64,000 bases of DNA from Streptomyces sp. QL37 (GTDB lineage: Bacteria; Actinomycetota; Actinomycetes; Streptomycetales; Streptomycetaceae): assembly GCF_002941025.1 (NCBI RefSeq), contig NZ_PTJS01000001.1:4903472-4967471 (forward strand). Reading direction: 5' to 3'. This document shows, piece by piece, positions 37,926 to 47,526 of this stretch (within the stretch, counting starts at the first letter, position 1; each line of letters begins with the position of its first letter). Under the pieces are notes generated by a model. That model worked only from the letters and a program-made list of their open reading frames with translations. It made no database searches and was not told the DNA's origin. Made by a program: the position numbers and the translations under genes.

Positions 37926-38789
37926 GTGCACCGCCGGCACAACGGGCTGAAAACCGCTGTACTCCTCGGGGGCCTCTCGGCCCTCATCATCGTCATCGGC
38001 AGTTTCTTCGGCCGGACCGGTCTGATCGTGGCCCTCCTGGTCGCGCTCGCCACCAACGCCTACGCGTACTGGAACAGCGACAAGCTCGCCCTGCGCGCCA
38101 TGCGGGCACGCCCGGTCAGCGAATTCGAGGCGCCACAGCTCTACCGCACCGTCCGCGAGCTCTCGACGGCGGCCCGCCAGCCCATGCCCCGGCTCTACAT
38201 CTCCCCGACCCAGGCACCCAACGCCTTCGCCACCGGGCGCAACCCGCGCAACGCCGCGGTGTGCTGCACCGAGGGGATCCTCCAGATCCTCGACGAGCGC
38301 GAGCTGCGTGGGGTCCTCGGCCACGAGCTGAGCCACGTCTACAACCGCGACATCCTCATCTCGTCGGTCGCGGGCGCCCTCGCCTCGGTGGTCATGTTCC
38401 TGGTCAACTTCGCGTGGCTCATCCCCGTCGGCAGGTCCGACGACGACGACGGCCCCGGCCTCCTCGGGATGCTCCTGATCATGATCCTCGGCCCGCTCGC
38501 CGCCTCCGTGATCCAGCTCGCCGTGAGCCGCTCCCGGGAGTACCAGGCCGACGCGTCCGGGGCCCAGCTCACCGGGGACCCGCTCGCCCTGGCGTCCGCG
38601 CTGCGCAAGCTCGACGCCGGTACGAAACAGCTTCCGCTTCCACCCGAACCACGGATCGAGACCGCGAGCCACATGATGATCGCGAACCCGTTCCGCCCCG
38701 GTCAGGGCATGTCCAAGATGTTCTCCACCCACCCGCCCATGGCCGAACGCATCGCCCGACTCGAGCAGATGGCAGGGTACCGACCATGA
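37926..38789 (+). CDS. htpX: Membrane zinc metalloprotease HtpX
   Basis: A 287-residue M48B protease that degrades damaged membrane proteins. Two N-terminal membrane segments (about 10-28 and 30-46) precede the catalytic domain. The zinc site is HELSH at 133-137 within [12 protein letters not shown]; the third ligand Glu is in [11 protein letters not shown]. Another hydrophobic hairpin lies near 148-198. GTG start with GGAGG upstream. Its stop overlaps the YccF gene as ATGA, so both are probably expressed together under envelope stress. Confidence 0.95.
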   Translation: MHRRHNGLKTAVLLGGLSALIIVIGSFFGRTGLIVALLVALATNAYAYWNSDKLALRAMRARPVSEFEAPQLYRTVRELSTAARQPMPRLYISPTQAPNAFATGRNPRNAAVCCTEGILQILDERELRGVLGHELSHVYNRDILISSVAGALASVVMFLVNFAWLIPVGRSDDDDGPGLLGMLLIMILGPLAASVIQLAVSRSREYQADASGAQLTGDPLALASALRKLDAGTKQLPLPPEPRIETASHMMIANPFRPGQGMSKMFSTHPPMAERIARLEQMAGYRP

Positions 38790-39178
38790 ACGCAATCCTG
38801 AACGTCATTTGGCTGGTCCTGTGCGGACTGTGGATGTTCCTCGGCTACATCGCCGCGGGGCTCCTGCTCTGCATCACGATCATCGGCATCCCCTTCGGCG
38901 TGGCCGCGTTCCGTATCGGCGTCTACGCACTCTGGCCCTTCGGCCGCACCGTCGTCGACCGTCGCGACGCGGGCGGCGGTTCCCTCATCGGCAACGTCCT
39001 CTGGGTGATCCTGGCCGGCTGGTGGCTCGCGCTCGGCCACATCTTCACCGGCATCGCCCTGTGCGTCACGATCATCGGCATCCCCCTGGGCATCGCGAAC
39101 TTCAAGCTCATCCCGGTCTCGCTGATGCCCTTCGGCAAGGAGATCGTCCCCACGGACCAGCCGTTCGCCACCCGCTAG
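38786..39178 (+). CDS. YccF-domain inner-membrane protein
   Basis: A 130-residue membrane protein of unknown function. It consists of two similar halves, each with a [19 protein letters not shown] segment (second copy [15 protein letters not shown]) and a [17 protein letters not shown] or [17 protein letters not shown] helix. This duplicated pattern defines the YccF family. It is translationally coupled to htpX by a 4-bp overlap, which suggests an envelope-stress role; that is an inference. Confidence 0.9.
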   Translation: MNAILNVIWLVLCGLWMFLGYIAAGLLLCITIIGIPFGVAAFRIGVYALWPFGRTVVDRRDAGGGSLIGNVLWVILAGWWLALGHIFTGIALCVTIIGIPLGIANFKLIPVSLMPFGKEIVPTDQPFATR

Positions 39179-39255
39179 AAGTCGCCCCGGGCAACCGCAC
39201 CCGTCCCCGCAAGCGTCCTGGCTTGCAGGAACAAGTGACGGGTAGGTACGCGAAC

Positions 39256-39528
39256 ATGAGCATCATCAGTTGGATCATCCTCGGGCTGCTGGCCGGAGCA
39301 ATAGCCAAGTTTCTTCTGCCGGGCCGCGATCCCGGGGGCATCATCGGCACGACCGTCATCGGCATCGTGGGCGCCTTCCTCGGGGGCTGGCTGTCGTCCC
39401 GCTTCCTCGACCGCCCGATCAGCACGGACTTCTACGACACGGCCACCTGGGTGGCGGCCATCGCCGGATCCCTCGTCCTGCTGATCGCCTACCGCCTGCT
39501 CTTCGGCAACTCCCGCGACCGCCGCTGA
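39256..39528 (+). CDS. GlsB/YeaQ/YmgE-family stress-response membrane protein
   Basis: A 90-residue protein with three membrane segments and Gly-zipper features (IISWIILGLLAGAIAKFLLPG, GGIIGTTVIGIVGAFLGGWL). The opening SIISWIILGLLAGAIAK is the family signature. Function is unknown beyond stress association in other bacteria. It follows htpX and YccF genes on the same strand and may be part of the same stress set. It is convergent with yajQ. Confidence 0.9.
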   Translation: MSIISWIILGLLAGAIAKFLLPGRDPGGIIGTTVIGIVGAFLGGWLSSRFLDRPISTDFYDTATWVAAIAGSLVLLIAYRLLFGNSRDRR

Positions 39529-39563
39529 TCCGGCGCCCGCACAGCCCCTGCGGACACGGCTAC

Positions 39564-39597
39564 GGGGCGGGCCATGCCGACCGGCACGCCCCGCCCC
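39564..39597. terminator. Possible bidirectional terminator between the GlsB-like gene and yajQ
   Basis: GGGGCGGG at 39564-39571 pairs with CCCGCCCC at 39590-39597 in the gap between two convergent genes. The 18-nt loop makes it a modest candidate. Confidence 0.4.
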
Positions 39598-39630
39598 GCC
39601 CACGACCCGCTGCACACAGCAGCGAACCGT

Positions 39631-40119
39631 CTACCGGTAGTTGGCGAACTGCACCGCGAAGTCGAGGTCCTTGCCCTTGATCAGCGCCTGCACCGCCTGC
39701 AGGTCGTCCCGGCTCTTGGAGCTGACCCGCAGCTCCTCGCCCTGAACCTGCGCCTTGACGCCCTTCGGGCCCTCATCGCGAATGATCTTCGCCACCTTCT
39801 TGGCGTTCTCCTGGGAGATGCCCTCCTCGATCGTGGCGAAGATCTTGTACTCCTTGCCGGAAAGCTGCGGCTCACCCGCGTCCAGCGACTTCAGCGAGAT
39901 CCCGCGCTTGATCAGCTTGGACTGGAAGATGTCGAGGATCGCCTTGACCCGCTCCTCGCCGTTCGCCTCCATCAGGATCTTCTCGCCGGACCAGGAGATC
40001 GACGCGCCCGTCCCCTTGAAGTCGTAGCGCTGGGAGATCTCCTTGGCGGCCTGGTTGAGGGCGTTGTCGACCTCCTGCCGCTCGACCTTCGAGACGATGT
40101 CGAAACTGGAGTCGGCCAT
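39631..40119 (-). CDS. yajQ: YajQ-family nucleotide (cyclic di-GMP) binding protein
   Basis: A 162-residue cytosolic protein with the duplicated ferredoxin-like fold of YajQ. It begins [21 protein letters not shown] and has the conserved [14 protein letters not shown] and [19 protein letters not shown] segments. Some family members bind cyclic di-GMP and act with transcription factors; whether this one does is unknown. ATG 40119 was chosen from alignment with the family start; the frame extends to 40197. It is divergent from tRNA-Tyr. Confidence 0.94.
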   Translation of the reverse strand: MADSSFDIVSKVERQEVDNALNQAAKEISQRYDFKGTGASISWSGEKILMEANGEERVKAILDIFQSKLIKRGISLKSLDAGEPQLSGKEYKIFATIEEGISQENAKKVAKIIRDEGPKGVKAQVQGEELRVSSKSRDDLQAVQALIKGKDLDFAVQFANYR

Positions 40120-40281
40120 GACGTGTGGCTCCTTGCGTCGTATGCGTTGGGGTACGGCACAAAGCCTAGCCACCCGGGCGCGTCCGGTGCTGATCAATCA
40201 GGTGGCGTAGCACCCCTGGGCATCAGGTATCGTTTACGACGTCGCCAAGGAGCCCCGAAGGGGATCCGACGCGTCGTTCCA

Positions 40282-40363
<82 letters not shown>

Positions 40364-40371
40364 CAGGACGG

Positions 40372-40416
40372 GAAACCCCGTCCGACCTGCTTAAACCGCA
40401 GGTCGGGCGGGGTTTC
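40372..40416. terminator. 19-bp hairpin terminator after tRNA-Tyr
   Basis: Arms 40372-40390 and 40398-40416 pair along 19 bp (one G-U) with a 7-nt loop. The arms start GAAA and end TTTC, so on either strand a short U-run closes the stem. It can serve both tRNA-Tyr and the convergent membrane-protein gene. Confidence 0.88.
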
Positions 40417-40442
40417 TGCATGTGGGCGGGACGGCGTGGGGA

Positions 40443-41267
40443 TCAGGGCCGCTCGTAGAACTGCAGCACCCCTCCGACGGAGAAGCACGCCGCGCCCGTG
40501 AGCGTGCCCCAGTTGGCGATGTCGACGTTCAGGACGCTTCCCGTGGCGGGGCGGGTGAAGTCGGCCAGTGCCGAGGCCATGAAGAGCACCGATCCGAGCT
40601 GGTTGACCGCGACGATCCACCAGCCGAGATCGCGCGTACGGAGGCCTGGCCGGCCGTGGCAGACCTCGACCAGGGCGAGATGCCCCGAGACGAGGAACAG
40701 CGTGCACCCGATCAGGTCGGGGGACCAGATCAGCGCGTTCGCCTGCCGTACGGAGAGCCCTTGCATCAGGGAGCCGAGCAGGTTGATCCCGAACACCAGC
40801 GTTCCCACGAACAGCAGAAGGGTGCTGAGCCAGTCGATCCGGCCGGGCTCGTAGCTCCACCATCTCCAGCGCCGTGCGGAGAGCGCCCCGATGCGGCTGT
40901 CCTGGCGTGGAGCGTTGATCACCTGGAGCAGGGACGCGTAGCCGCCCGTGTTGAAGAACAGGCCTCCGACGAAGTAGATCCAGGCGCTCGTCGCATCGCC
41001 CGTGCCGAACTGGGCCCTCGCGGCCCCGGCCGCGAACAGACCCCCACCGACCGTGAACGCCCCCGCCGCGATGGCGTTCAGCCGGCTGAGGCGGCCGAGC
41101 GATTCGCTGTCCGCGCTTCGTGGCCGGGGCTCCGATTCGCCTACGGGCCGCACGGTGAGCAGGCCGCGCTTGCGTGCCGGTCGCGACTCCCAGACGGCGG
41201 TGGCCCCGTCGCCGAGGCGCCAGGTCAGCCGGGTCGTGAACGGCCCCGTGCCCTCGGTTCGGCTCAC
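40443..41267 (-). CDS. Uncharacterised multi-pass membrane protein (YrhK-like)
   Basis: A 274-residue protein with about six membrane segments after a ~60-residue basic N-terminus. Recurrent short motifs such as GGGLFAAGAA, VGGLFFNTGGYASLLQV, GTLVFGINLLGSL and GCTLFLVSGHLALVEV resemble the repeated hairpins of YrhK-domain proteins. The resemblance is moderate and the function is unknown. GTG 41267 was chosen because the upstream frame is poor; no strong ribosome site is present. It is downstream of an MFS gene on the same strand. Confidence 0.7.
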   Translation of the reverse strand: MSRTEGTGPFTTRLTWRLGDGATAVWESRPARKRGLLTVRPVGESEPRPRSADSESLGRLSRLNAIAAGAFTVGGGLFAAGAARAQFGTGDATSAWIYFVGGLFFNTGGYASLLQVINAPRQDSRIGALSARRWRWWSYEPGRIDWLSTLLLFVGTLVFGINLLGSLMQGLSVRQANALIWSPDLIGCTLFLVSGHLALVEVCHGRPGLRTRDLGWWIVAVNQLGSVLFMASALADFTRPATGSVLNVDIANWGTLTGAACFSVGGVLQFYERP

Positions 41268-41340
41268 CCGTCGACCCCGGCCTTCCGGTTCGTGTTCATC
41301 CCGCTTGCCGCTCCTGTCCGGATCGCCGGGCGAGCCGTAT

Positions 41341-42537
41341 TCAGGCCTTCCTCCCCGCCGGGCGCCGCAACAGGTAGACACCGGCGCACGACACCAGGAC
41401 GGCCATGCACGCGATGAAGACCAGGCCCGCGTCCTGGAGCCCGATGTGGCCCGAGAGGATGCCGACGCCGATCACCGGCAGCGAGATGCCCGCGTACGCC
41501 ACCACGAACAGCGTCGAGATCACCGCTGCCCGGCTGCCCGCGGGCGACGCCGCCGCCACCTGGGACAGGGCCGCCCGGAACGCCAGCCCCTGGCCTCCGC
41601 CGCCGAGGAGCGCGCTCAGCACGATCAGGGGCAGCAGCTGCCACCAGAGCGCGGCCGCGAGCAGCGCCAGACCGCCCAGGAGGCCGGCGCAGCCCAGCGG
41701 CAGGGACCGCTGCTCTCCGATCCGGCCCACCGCCGACTGACCCGCCACCGAGGCGAAGAAGGCCAGCGCGACGATCAGCCCGCTCACGGCGTGGTCGTCC
41801 ACGTCCAGGAACTCGGCGAGGAACGCGGGGCTGACCGACGTGAACACCCCGAACAGGGCGAACCCCACGAAGGAGGCGAGCGCCGCGGGTCCGAACACCT
41901 TCCGGACCTCGGGCGGCAGACCGGGGCGCTGCGGGCGGACGGTGCTCAGGGGGCGTCGGTCGCCCACCGTCTCCTTCAGGCCGAGCAGGACGATCGCGGA
42001 GACGGCCAGCAGCACCAGGTGCACGACGAACGGCAGATGCAGCGGCCAGGGGGCGTACTGCGCGAGGATTCCGGCCAGCAGCGGCCCGCAGCCCAGACCG
42101 CCCATGTTGGCGGCCGTCGCCACGAACGAGGCCCTGGGTGAGCCCTTGCCGGGCGCCAGCTCCATGACGTACGCGGTGGCCGCCCCGGTGAACAGTCCGG
42201 CCGACAGGCCCGACAGCAGCCGGCCCGCGAAGAGCCAGCCCAGGGCGGTGGCGCACAGGAAGCAGACGGCGCTCGCCGCCGCGCAGCCCAGGCCCCACAG
42301 CAGCACAGGCCGTCTGCCCACCGCGTCGGAGGCGTTTCCGGCCAGGAGCAGCACCCCGATGACACCGAAGGCGTAGACGGCGTAGACGACCGTCACCGTG
42401 AGCTCGGAGAACCCGAGTTCGTCCTGATAGAGGCTGTAGAGCGGGGTCGGCAGAGTCGTCCCCGCCATGCATACGGCGAACACCGCCCCACTGAGACAGC
42501 AGGGGAGCCAGCCTCGGCCGTCCGGGCCACCGTTCAT
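41341..42537 (-). CDS. MFS transporter, 12-segment (drug efflux type)
   Basis: A 398-residue major-facilitator protein. The N-terminal segment GAVFAVCMAGTTLPTPLYSLY and the loop 2-3 motif GNASDAVGRRPVLLWGL (motif A) are clear; ATAYVMELAPGKGSPRAS follows. Twelve hydrophobic segments are visible. The substrate is unknown; the family usually exports small drugs. It lies 52 bp from a two-component response regulator on the same strand. Confidence 0.9.
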   Translation of the reverse strand: MNGGPDGRGWLPCCLSGAVFAVCMAGTTLPTPLYSLYQDELGFSELTVTVVYAVYAFGVIGVLLLAGNASDAVGRRPVLLWGLGCAAASAVCFLCATALGWLFAGRLLSGLSAGLFTGAATAYVMELAPGKGSPRASFVATAANMGGLGCGPLLAGILAQYAPWPLHLPFVVHLVLLAVSAIVLLGLKETVGDRRPLSTVRPQRPGLPPEVRKVFGPAALASFVGFALFGVFTSVSPAFLAEFLDVDDHAVSGLIVALAFFASVAGQSAVGRIGEQRSLPLGCAGLLGGLALLAAALWWQLLPLIVLSALLGGGGQGLAFRAALSQVAAASPAGSRAAVISTLFVVAYAGISLPVIGVGILSGHIGLQDAGLVFIACMAVLVSCAGVYLLRRPAGRKA

Positions 42538-42589
42538 GTGCCCGACGGTAGCCCGCGGACGTTCCCGCGAGCCGCAACGCCTCGCGGGC

Positions 42590-43234
42590 CTACGACTCCA
42601 GATACCTCAGGACCGCGAGGATCCGCCTGCTGTGACCGGTGGTGTGCGACAGCTCCAGCTTGTCGAAGATCGCGTTGAGGTTCTTCTCCACCGCGCTCAC
42701 GGAGATGTGCAATTGCCTCGCGATCGCCGTGTTGGTGAGCCCCTGGGCCAGGGGTTCGAGCACACTGCGCTCGCGGGGCGTGAGGCGGGCCAGGGGGTCC
42801 CCGTGCGTGGAGCGGATGACCAACTGCCGGACCACCTCGGGATCGATGGCGGCGCCACCCGCCTGGATGCGCTCCAACGCGTCCAGGAACTCGTCGACCT
42901 GTGCGACCCGGTCCTTGAGGAGATAACCCACCCGTTCCGCGCTGGAGGCCAGCAACTGGGCCGCGTAGTGGCGTTCGATGTGCTGGGACAGCACCAGCAC
43001 ACCGGTTTCCGGCCACCGCTCGCGGATCTCCAGGGCCGCGCGCAGACCCTCGGTGGTGTGCGTCGGAGGCATCCGGATGTCGAGGACGACGATGTCCGGC
43101 CGCCGCGTCTCCATCTCCTTCAGCAGGGACACGGCGTCCCCGAACGAGGCCAGGACCTCGTGCCCTTCCTCGACGAGGAGCCGTACCAGGCCCTCCCGCA
43201 GCAGCGTCGAGTCCTCGGCGAGCATCAGGCGCAT
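42590..43234 (-). CDS. Response regulator, NarL/LuxR family
   Basis: A 214-residue regulator. Acidic pair in LMLAEDS, phospho-acceptor in IVVLDIRMPPTHTTEG, Lys in YLLKDRV. The LuxR domain is LTPRERSVLEPLAQGLTNTAIARQLHISVSAVEKNLNAIF. The unusual Asn in VEKNLNAIF replaces the commoner His/Tyr. Its start overlaps the 3' end of the kinase gene by 10 bp, so the two form a coupled pair. The MFS gene downstream may be a target. Confidence 0.93.
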   Translation of the reverse strand: MRLMLAEDSTLLREGLVRLLVEEGHEVLASFGDAVSLLKEMETRRPDIVVLDIRMPPTHTTEGLRAALEIRERWPETGVLVLSQHIERHYAAQLLASSAERVGYLLKDRVAQVDEFLDALERIQAGGAAIDPEVVRQLVIRSTHGDPLARLTPRERSVLEPLAQGLTNTAIARQLHISVSAVEKNLNAIFDKLELSHTTGHSRRILAVLRYLES

Positions 43235-44463
43235 GGAAGCTCCGCGGTCACCATGGTGGGTCCCCCCTCGGGGCTGTCGATGCGCAGAGCGCCGTCCAGC
43301 GCGTCCACCCTGCTGCGCAGGCCGCTCAGCCCGATGCCCGCGGGATCCGCGCCGCCCTTGCCGTTGTCCTCGGTGCGCACCGTGAGCACACTCCCGCTCA
43401 GGACCACGCGTACGGACACCGCCGTGGCGCCCGAGTGTTTGGCGGCGTTGGTCACGCACTCCGACACCACGAAGTACGCGGCGGTCTCCACCGGCCGGGG
43501 CAGAGGCCGGCTGACGTCGAACACCGTACGGACAGGTATGGAGCACCGCTCGGACACCCCTCCCAGGGCCTCCTCGAGCCCCAGGCTGTCGAGCGCCGAC
43601 GGATAGACCCGCCAGGCCACTTCACGCAGCTCCGCGAGTACGTCCCTCGACTCCTGGTGCGCCTGGCGCAGCAGGGCGTCCGCCTGCCCGGGCTCGCGCC
43701 CCCTGCGGGCCCGGCCGAGCAGCATGCCGAGGGCCACCAGCCGCTGCTGGATCCCGTCGTGGATGTCCCGCTCGATGCGCCGGCGTTCGGCGTCCACCGC
43801 CTGCACGACCGCCGCCCGGCTGCTGGCCAGTTCGTCGATGCGCCGGCGCAACAGCTCCTGCTCGGAGGGGCCGAAGCACTCGCCGGCCAGCCGGGAGTCC
43901 AGGGTGACGAGCGAGCGGAGACCCTGGAGGCCGAGGAAGAGCAGCACCCCGCCGAGGAGTACCTGCACGAGCAGTTCGTCCCACCGGAGCGAGCCCTGGA
44001 CCGCCCCCCTGCACAGCAGTCCCGCCAGGACGACACCGAAACCCAGCAGCCCGATGACGAGGGCGCACAACAGGCCGGTGCAGCTGCGGACCGCGAGGTA
44101 GCGCAGGACCCTCCGGCCGGACACCTCGTAGTGCTCCGGGAAGCGGTCGTCGAAGAAGAAGGACCTCCGCGCCCGTTCCACGCCCGTCAGCCGCAGGGCT
44201 CCCGCAACCAGGACGCCGAGGGCGCGGGCCCGGGTGAGCGGCCACAGCAGGAAGGGGCCGAGAGCGGTGCCGGCCACGAGGAAGTAGAGAGATCCGGCCG
44301 AGGCGGTCGCGCAGCCGAGGACCGTGCCCAGCCCCTGGCGCGACCAGGAGAACGTCCGACCGCCCACGACGGCGGAGCCTAGTGGGGTCGCGGGGGCGCG
44401 GCAAGATCGACCGGGCCGGGGTGGAGGCGGGGCCGCCGCCCGTGGATGCCCGGGGCCGCTCAT
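43225..44463 (-). CDS. Sensor histidine kinase (HisKA_3 type)
   Basis: A 412-residue membrane kinase partnered with the adjacent regulator. It has membrane segments near 50-85 (LGTVLGCATASAGSLYFLVAG, ALGPFLLWPL) and about 125-175. The phospho-His is in RIERDIHDGIQQRLVALGM and the ATPase has ECVTNAAKHSGATAVSV and EDNGKGGADPAGIGLSGL. ATG 44463 overlaps the DedA stop as ATGA, hence the start choice; an internal GTG near 44366 is possible. Upstream extension of the frame is only a shadow of dedA. Confidence 0.88.
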   Translation of the reverse strand: MSGPGHPRAAAPPPPRPGRSCRAPATPLGSAVVGGRTFSWSRQGLGTVLGCATASAGSLYFLVAGTALGPFLLWPLTRARALGVLVAGALRLTGVERARRSFFFDDRFPEHYEVSGRRVLRYLAVRSCTGLLCALVIGLLGFGVVLAGLLCRGAVQGSLRWDELLVQVLLGGVLLFLGLQGLRSLVTLDSRLAGECFGPSEQELLRRRIDELASSRAAVVQAVDAERRRIERDIHDGIQQRLVALGMLLGRARRGREPGQADALLRQAHQESRDVLAELREVAWRVYPSALDSLGLEEALGGVSERCSIPVRTVFDVSRPLPRPVETAAYFVVSECVTNAAKHSGATAVSVRVVLSGSVLTVRTEDNGKGGADPAGIGLSGLRSRVDALDGALRIDSPEGGPTMVTAELPCA

Positions 44464-45134
44464 GAACTGCGGCGGTGCTGGGCCCGGTCGGTGGAGCGCA
44501 GCCTCCGGACGACGTACGTCACGACGGCCACGACCACCAGGGCCAGCACGGCCTTGGAGGCGAACCCGACGTAGGTCTCCACCGTCTCCCACCGGTCGCC
44601 CAGCCAGTAACCGGCCATGACCAGGACGGAGTTCCAGATCAGGCTGCCGAGCGCGGTCAGCGCGACGAAGACCTGGAGCGGCATGCGCTCCACACCGGCG
44701 GGGACGGAGATGAGGCTGCGGAAGATCGGCACCATACGGCCGAAGAAGACCGCCTTGGTGCCGTGCTTCGCGAACCACTCCTCCGTGCGCCCCAGGTCGG
44801 AGGCCTTCACCAGCGGCAGCTTCCCCCAGATGGTGTGCATGCGTTCACGGCCGAAGGCCGCGCCGATCCAGTAGAGGACCACGGCCCCCACGACCGAGCC
44901 GAGCGTGGTCCAGAACAGCGCGGAGGCCAGGCTGAGGACGCCCTGCCCGGCGGCGAACCCGGTCAGCGGCAGGATCACTTCGCTCGGCAGCGGCGGGAAC
45001 AGGTTCTCCAGCGCGATGGCCAGGCCGGCTCCGGGACCGCCCATGGTGTCGACGAGCTCCGTGGCCCAGCCCGCGATACCACCCGAGGGCTCCTGCGACG
45101 AAGCCGAGTACATGAGATGCATATGAGTCTCCAA
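44460..45134 (-). CDS. DedA-family membrane protein
   Basis: A 224-residue membrane protein of the DedA/SNARE-associated family, linked to lipid flipping and envelope homeostasis. Family features are ALENLFPPLPSEVILPLTGFAA, the GRMVPIFRSLISVPAGVERMP motif and the YWLGDRW region. About five to six membrane stretches are seen. The ATG at 45134 or 45122 are both possible. It overlaps the downstream kinase gene by 4 bp, which couples it to that two-component system. Confidence 0.93.
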   Translation of the reverse strand: METHMHLMYSASSQEPSGGIAGWATELVDTMGGPGAGLAIALENLFPPLPSEVILPLTGFAAGQGVLSLASALFWTTLGSVVGAVVLYWIGAAFGRERMHTIWGKLPLVKASDLGRTEEWFAKHGTKAVFFGRMVPIFRSLISVPAGVERMPLQVFVALTALGSLIWNSVLVMAGYWLGDRWETVETYVGFASKAVLALVVVAVVTYVVRRLRSTDRAQHRRSS

Positions 45135-45308
45135 GGCGGCGGGTCGTTACCCCGGGGCGTGTACCCCCGATCACCCTCCACGTTAGAAACCGCAGCTCAA
45201 CGGCCGGTATGCGGATGGCCGTCCGGTCCGCTGCGGAAGCCCGCAGGACCCGGACCTGCGGAAAACCGCACCCCTCGCGCGCACAGGGGGTCCGGGACGG
45301 CCCCGCGT

Positions 45309-45965
45309 TCAGTTCCCGGCGACGTCCTTCACCGCGACCGCCACCGGCTTGCTCCCGCTGATCAGCTCCAGCGTCAGACCCGCCGTCGCCGAGGTGTCCA
45401 GCAGCTCCGTCAGCACCGCGGCCACGTCGTCGCGGGGGATCGGGCCGCGGCCCGTCGAGGCGGCGAGCAGGACCTGGCCGGTCCCTGCGTCGTTCGTGAG
45501 CATTCCGGGGCGCAGGATCGTCCAGTCCAGACCGCTCCTGGAACGTACGTACGCGTCGGCCTCGCCCTTGGCCCGCTGGTAGACGTCGAAGACCTCGTCG
45601 CCGGTGTGATGCGGGTCGGCGCCCATGGAGGACACCACGACGTAGCGCCGCACCCCCGCCCGTTCCGCCGCGTCCGCGAAGAGCACGGCAGCTCCGCGGT
45701 CCACCGTGTCCTTGCGAGCCGAACCGCTGTTCGGGCCGGCACCGGCCGCGAAGACCGCGGCGTCCGCGCCCCGCAGGACCTCCGCCGCCTCCTCGACGGA
45801 GGCCGATTCGAGGTCGAGGACGACGGGCTCGGCGCCCGCCGCCCTCAGGTCGTCACTCTGCTCCGGATTCCGGATGACGCCCACCGCTTCGTCACCGCGC
45901 GCGGCGAGCAGCCGCTCGAGCCGCAGCGCGATCTGACCATGTCCACCTGCAATGACAATGCGCAT
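45309..45965 (-). CDS. NAD(P)-binding Rossmann protein (atypical SDR, YwnB/Ycf39-like)
   Basis: A 218-residue atypical short-chain dehydrogenase. The N-terminal nucleotide motif is IVIAGGHGQIAL, then VIRNPEQSDDL. YVVVSSMGAD and YQRAKGEADAYVRSRSGLDWTILRPGML give the SDR fold with a Tyr-x3-Lys-like pair (YQRAK). The substrate is unknown. The frame extends upstream to 46097, but MRIVIAGG at 45965 is the natural start. The amidohydrolase gene ends 34 bp upstream on the same strand. Confidence 0.88.
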   Translation of the reverse strand: MRIVIAGGHGQIALRLERLLAARGDEAVGVIRNPEQSDDLRAAGAEPVVLDLESASVEEAAEVLRGADAAVFAAGAGPNSGSARKDTVDRGAAVLFADAAERAGVRRYVVVSSMGADPHHTGDEVFDVYQRAKGEADAYVRSRSGLDWTILRPGMLTNDAGTGQVLLAASTGRGPIPRDDVAAVLTELLDTSATAGLTLELISGSKPVAVAVKDVAGN

Positions 45966-45999
45966 GCTTCCGACCGTACGCCGCGGGGAGCGCTCGTGC

Positions 46000-47220
46000 T
46001 CAAGGCCCGCCGCCGGGGCCGGAATCGGTGCGGCCCTGCCGCGGGAGGTCGAGGGCCGAGGCGGCGGCTCCGGAGTCGCGGTATTCGCGTACGGCACTGG
46101 TCCGCGCCACCACGCGCCCCCGGTGCACGACGATCCTGCTGTACGCGAGGGAGAGCGCTCCGGAGAGCCCGTCCCCGCGCACGGCGAGGAGCTCGGCCGG
46201 GAAGCCGGCCTCGACGCGCACCCCGGGCAGGCCCAGGGCCGCTCTGGCGGTGCCGGAGACGGCGTCGTAGGCGTGTTCGGGGCGGAGACTCTCCTGCGAG
46301 GCCAGCAGGTACGCCGCCTCCAGGGGGTCGCCCCGGCCGACGGGATTGAAGGCGTCGCGCAGCGCCCCGCTCCCCGCGGCCACCCGCACCCCGGCGTCCC
46401 GCAGCAGCCGTACGGGCGGGATGCCGCGGAGCCGGGCCTCGGAGCAGCCGCCCTGCGGGAGGCAGACCACGGTCACGGACGCGGCGGCCAGCCGGTCGGC
46501 GGCGCGGGCCGCCTCGTCGCCGGGAAGCCGCGAGAGGCCCGCGCAGGGGCCGACGCAGACGTCCGGGCGGAGCCCGTCGGCCATGGCGGACAGCCGGGCG
46601 AGCCGGCCCGGGTCGTCACCGTCCGTGTGCAGATCGACGGGGAGCCCGTGTGCGGCGGCGAGATCCAGGACGGCCTCGGCGTGACCGGCCGGATCGGGGT
46701 CGAGGTCCGGGCAGCCGCCGATCACGCCGGCCCCCATGTCCACGGCGTCACGGAGCACGGCGAGGCCGTCGGCGCCCGCCACCCCGGTGAGGAGCCGGGG
46801 CACGGCGACGGCGGTCAGGTCGGTGAGGCCCCGCAGGGACCGGCGGGCCGCCAGCACGCCCTCCAGCAGGCCGAGCCCTTCTGCGCCGCCGACGCGCACA
46901 TGGGCGCGCAACGCGGTCGCCCCGTGGCTGAGCTGGAGCAGCGCCGCCTCGGTGGCACGGCGCCGGACGTCTTCGGGGAGGGACGGCGAACCCCCTGTGG
47001 TGGCGGTGAGCGCCGTGCCGGGGTGGGCGTGGGGCTCGCAGGGGGCGGGCAGCAGGAGGTATCCGCGCAGGTCCAGGCGGACCCCCGGAGCCGTGAGGCT
47101 GCCCGCCGTCCCGACGGCCTCGATGCGCTGCCCGCCGATCCGCACGTCGACGGAGCGCCCGTCCGTGAGCCGTGCCCCGCTGAGGAGGAGGCCGGGGGCC
47201 TCGCCGGGACTTTCGGGCAT
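46000..47220 (-). CDS. Amidohydrolase-family deaminase/hydrolase
   Basis: A 406-residue metal-dependent hydrolase of the cytosine deaminase-like branch. The composite N-terminal sheet (LLLSGARLTDGRSVDVRIGG) is followed by the metal motif PCEPHAHPGTAL, HVRVGGAEGLG, and PVDLHTDGDDPGRLARL. A later SGALRDAFNPVGRGDPLEAAYL resembles the conserved Asp region of cytosine deaminases (D in RDAFNP). The substrate is probably a nucleobase or related amide, but this is not certain. It is divergent from the tRNA genes. Confidence 0.85.
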   Translation of the reverse strand: MPESPGEAPGLLLSGARLTDGRSVDVRIGGQRIEAVGTAGSLTAPGVRLDLRGYLLLPAPCEPHAHPGTALTATTGGSPSLPEDVRRRATEAALLQLSHGATALRAHVRVGGAEGLGLLEGVLAARRSLRGLTDLTAVAVPRLLTGVAGADGLAVLRDAVDMGAGVIGGCPDLDPDPAGHAEAVLDLAAAHGLPVDLHTDGDDPGRLARLSAMADGLRPDVCVGPCAGLSRLPGDEAARAADRLAAASVTVVCLPQGGCSEARLRGIPPVRLLRDAGVRVAAGSGALRDAFNPVGRGDPLEAAYLLASQESLRPEHAYDAVSGTARAALGLPGVRVEAGFPAELLAVRGDGLSGALSLAYSRIVVHRGRVVARTSAVREYRDSGAAASALDLPRQGRTDSGPGGGP

Positions 47221-47526
47221 CGCACCGCTCCTGGAAGTCCTGGACGAAACGCAAGATCACGCAGAGTGCGCCGAGCCTAGGCCGGGGCCCGGTGCGCTCC
47301 GAGGAGGAGCGAATTAGTCGTACGAATGTGGCCTTGTGGGGCGGGTGGTGGCAGCGCCGCAACGGTGGCCCGTGAGCCGGCCCGCGGAGGTGGCGTACGG
47401 GCTGATCAAGGGCCTGATCAGGGGGGCGGCCAGCGGGGTCGCCCGGGGGCCGGGAGGGGGCCCGGTGCGGGCCGCGGAAACGGATTTGGGCGATCGGCGA
47501 CAGAGCGTGTAATGTCTTCCTCGCTC
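47221..47526. other. Intergenic region upstream of the tRNA pair
   Basis: This 306-bp gap lies between the divergent amidohydrolase gene and tRNA-Thr. A promoter candidate for the tRNAs is TTGGGC (47486-47491) with TAATGT (47510-47515) at 18-bp spacing, ending 11 bp before tRNA-Thr. No convincing gene was found; open frames here run through the tRNA genes. Confidence 0.55.
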
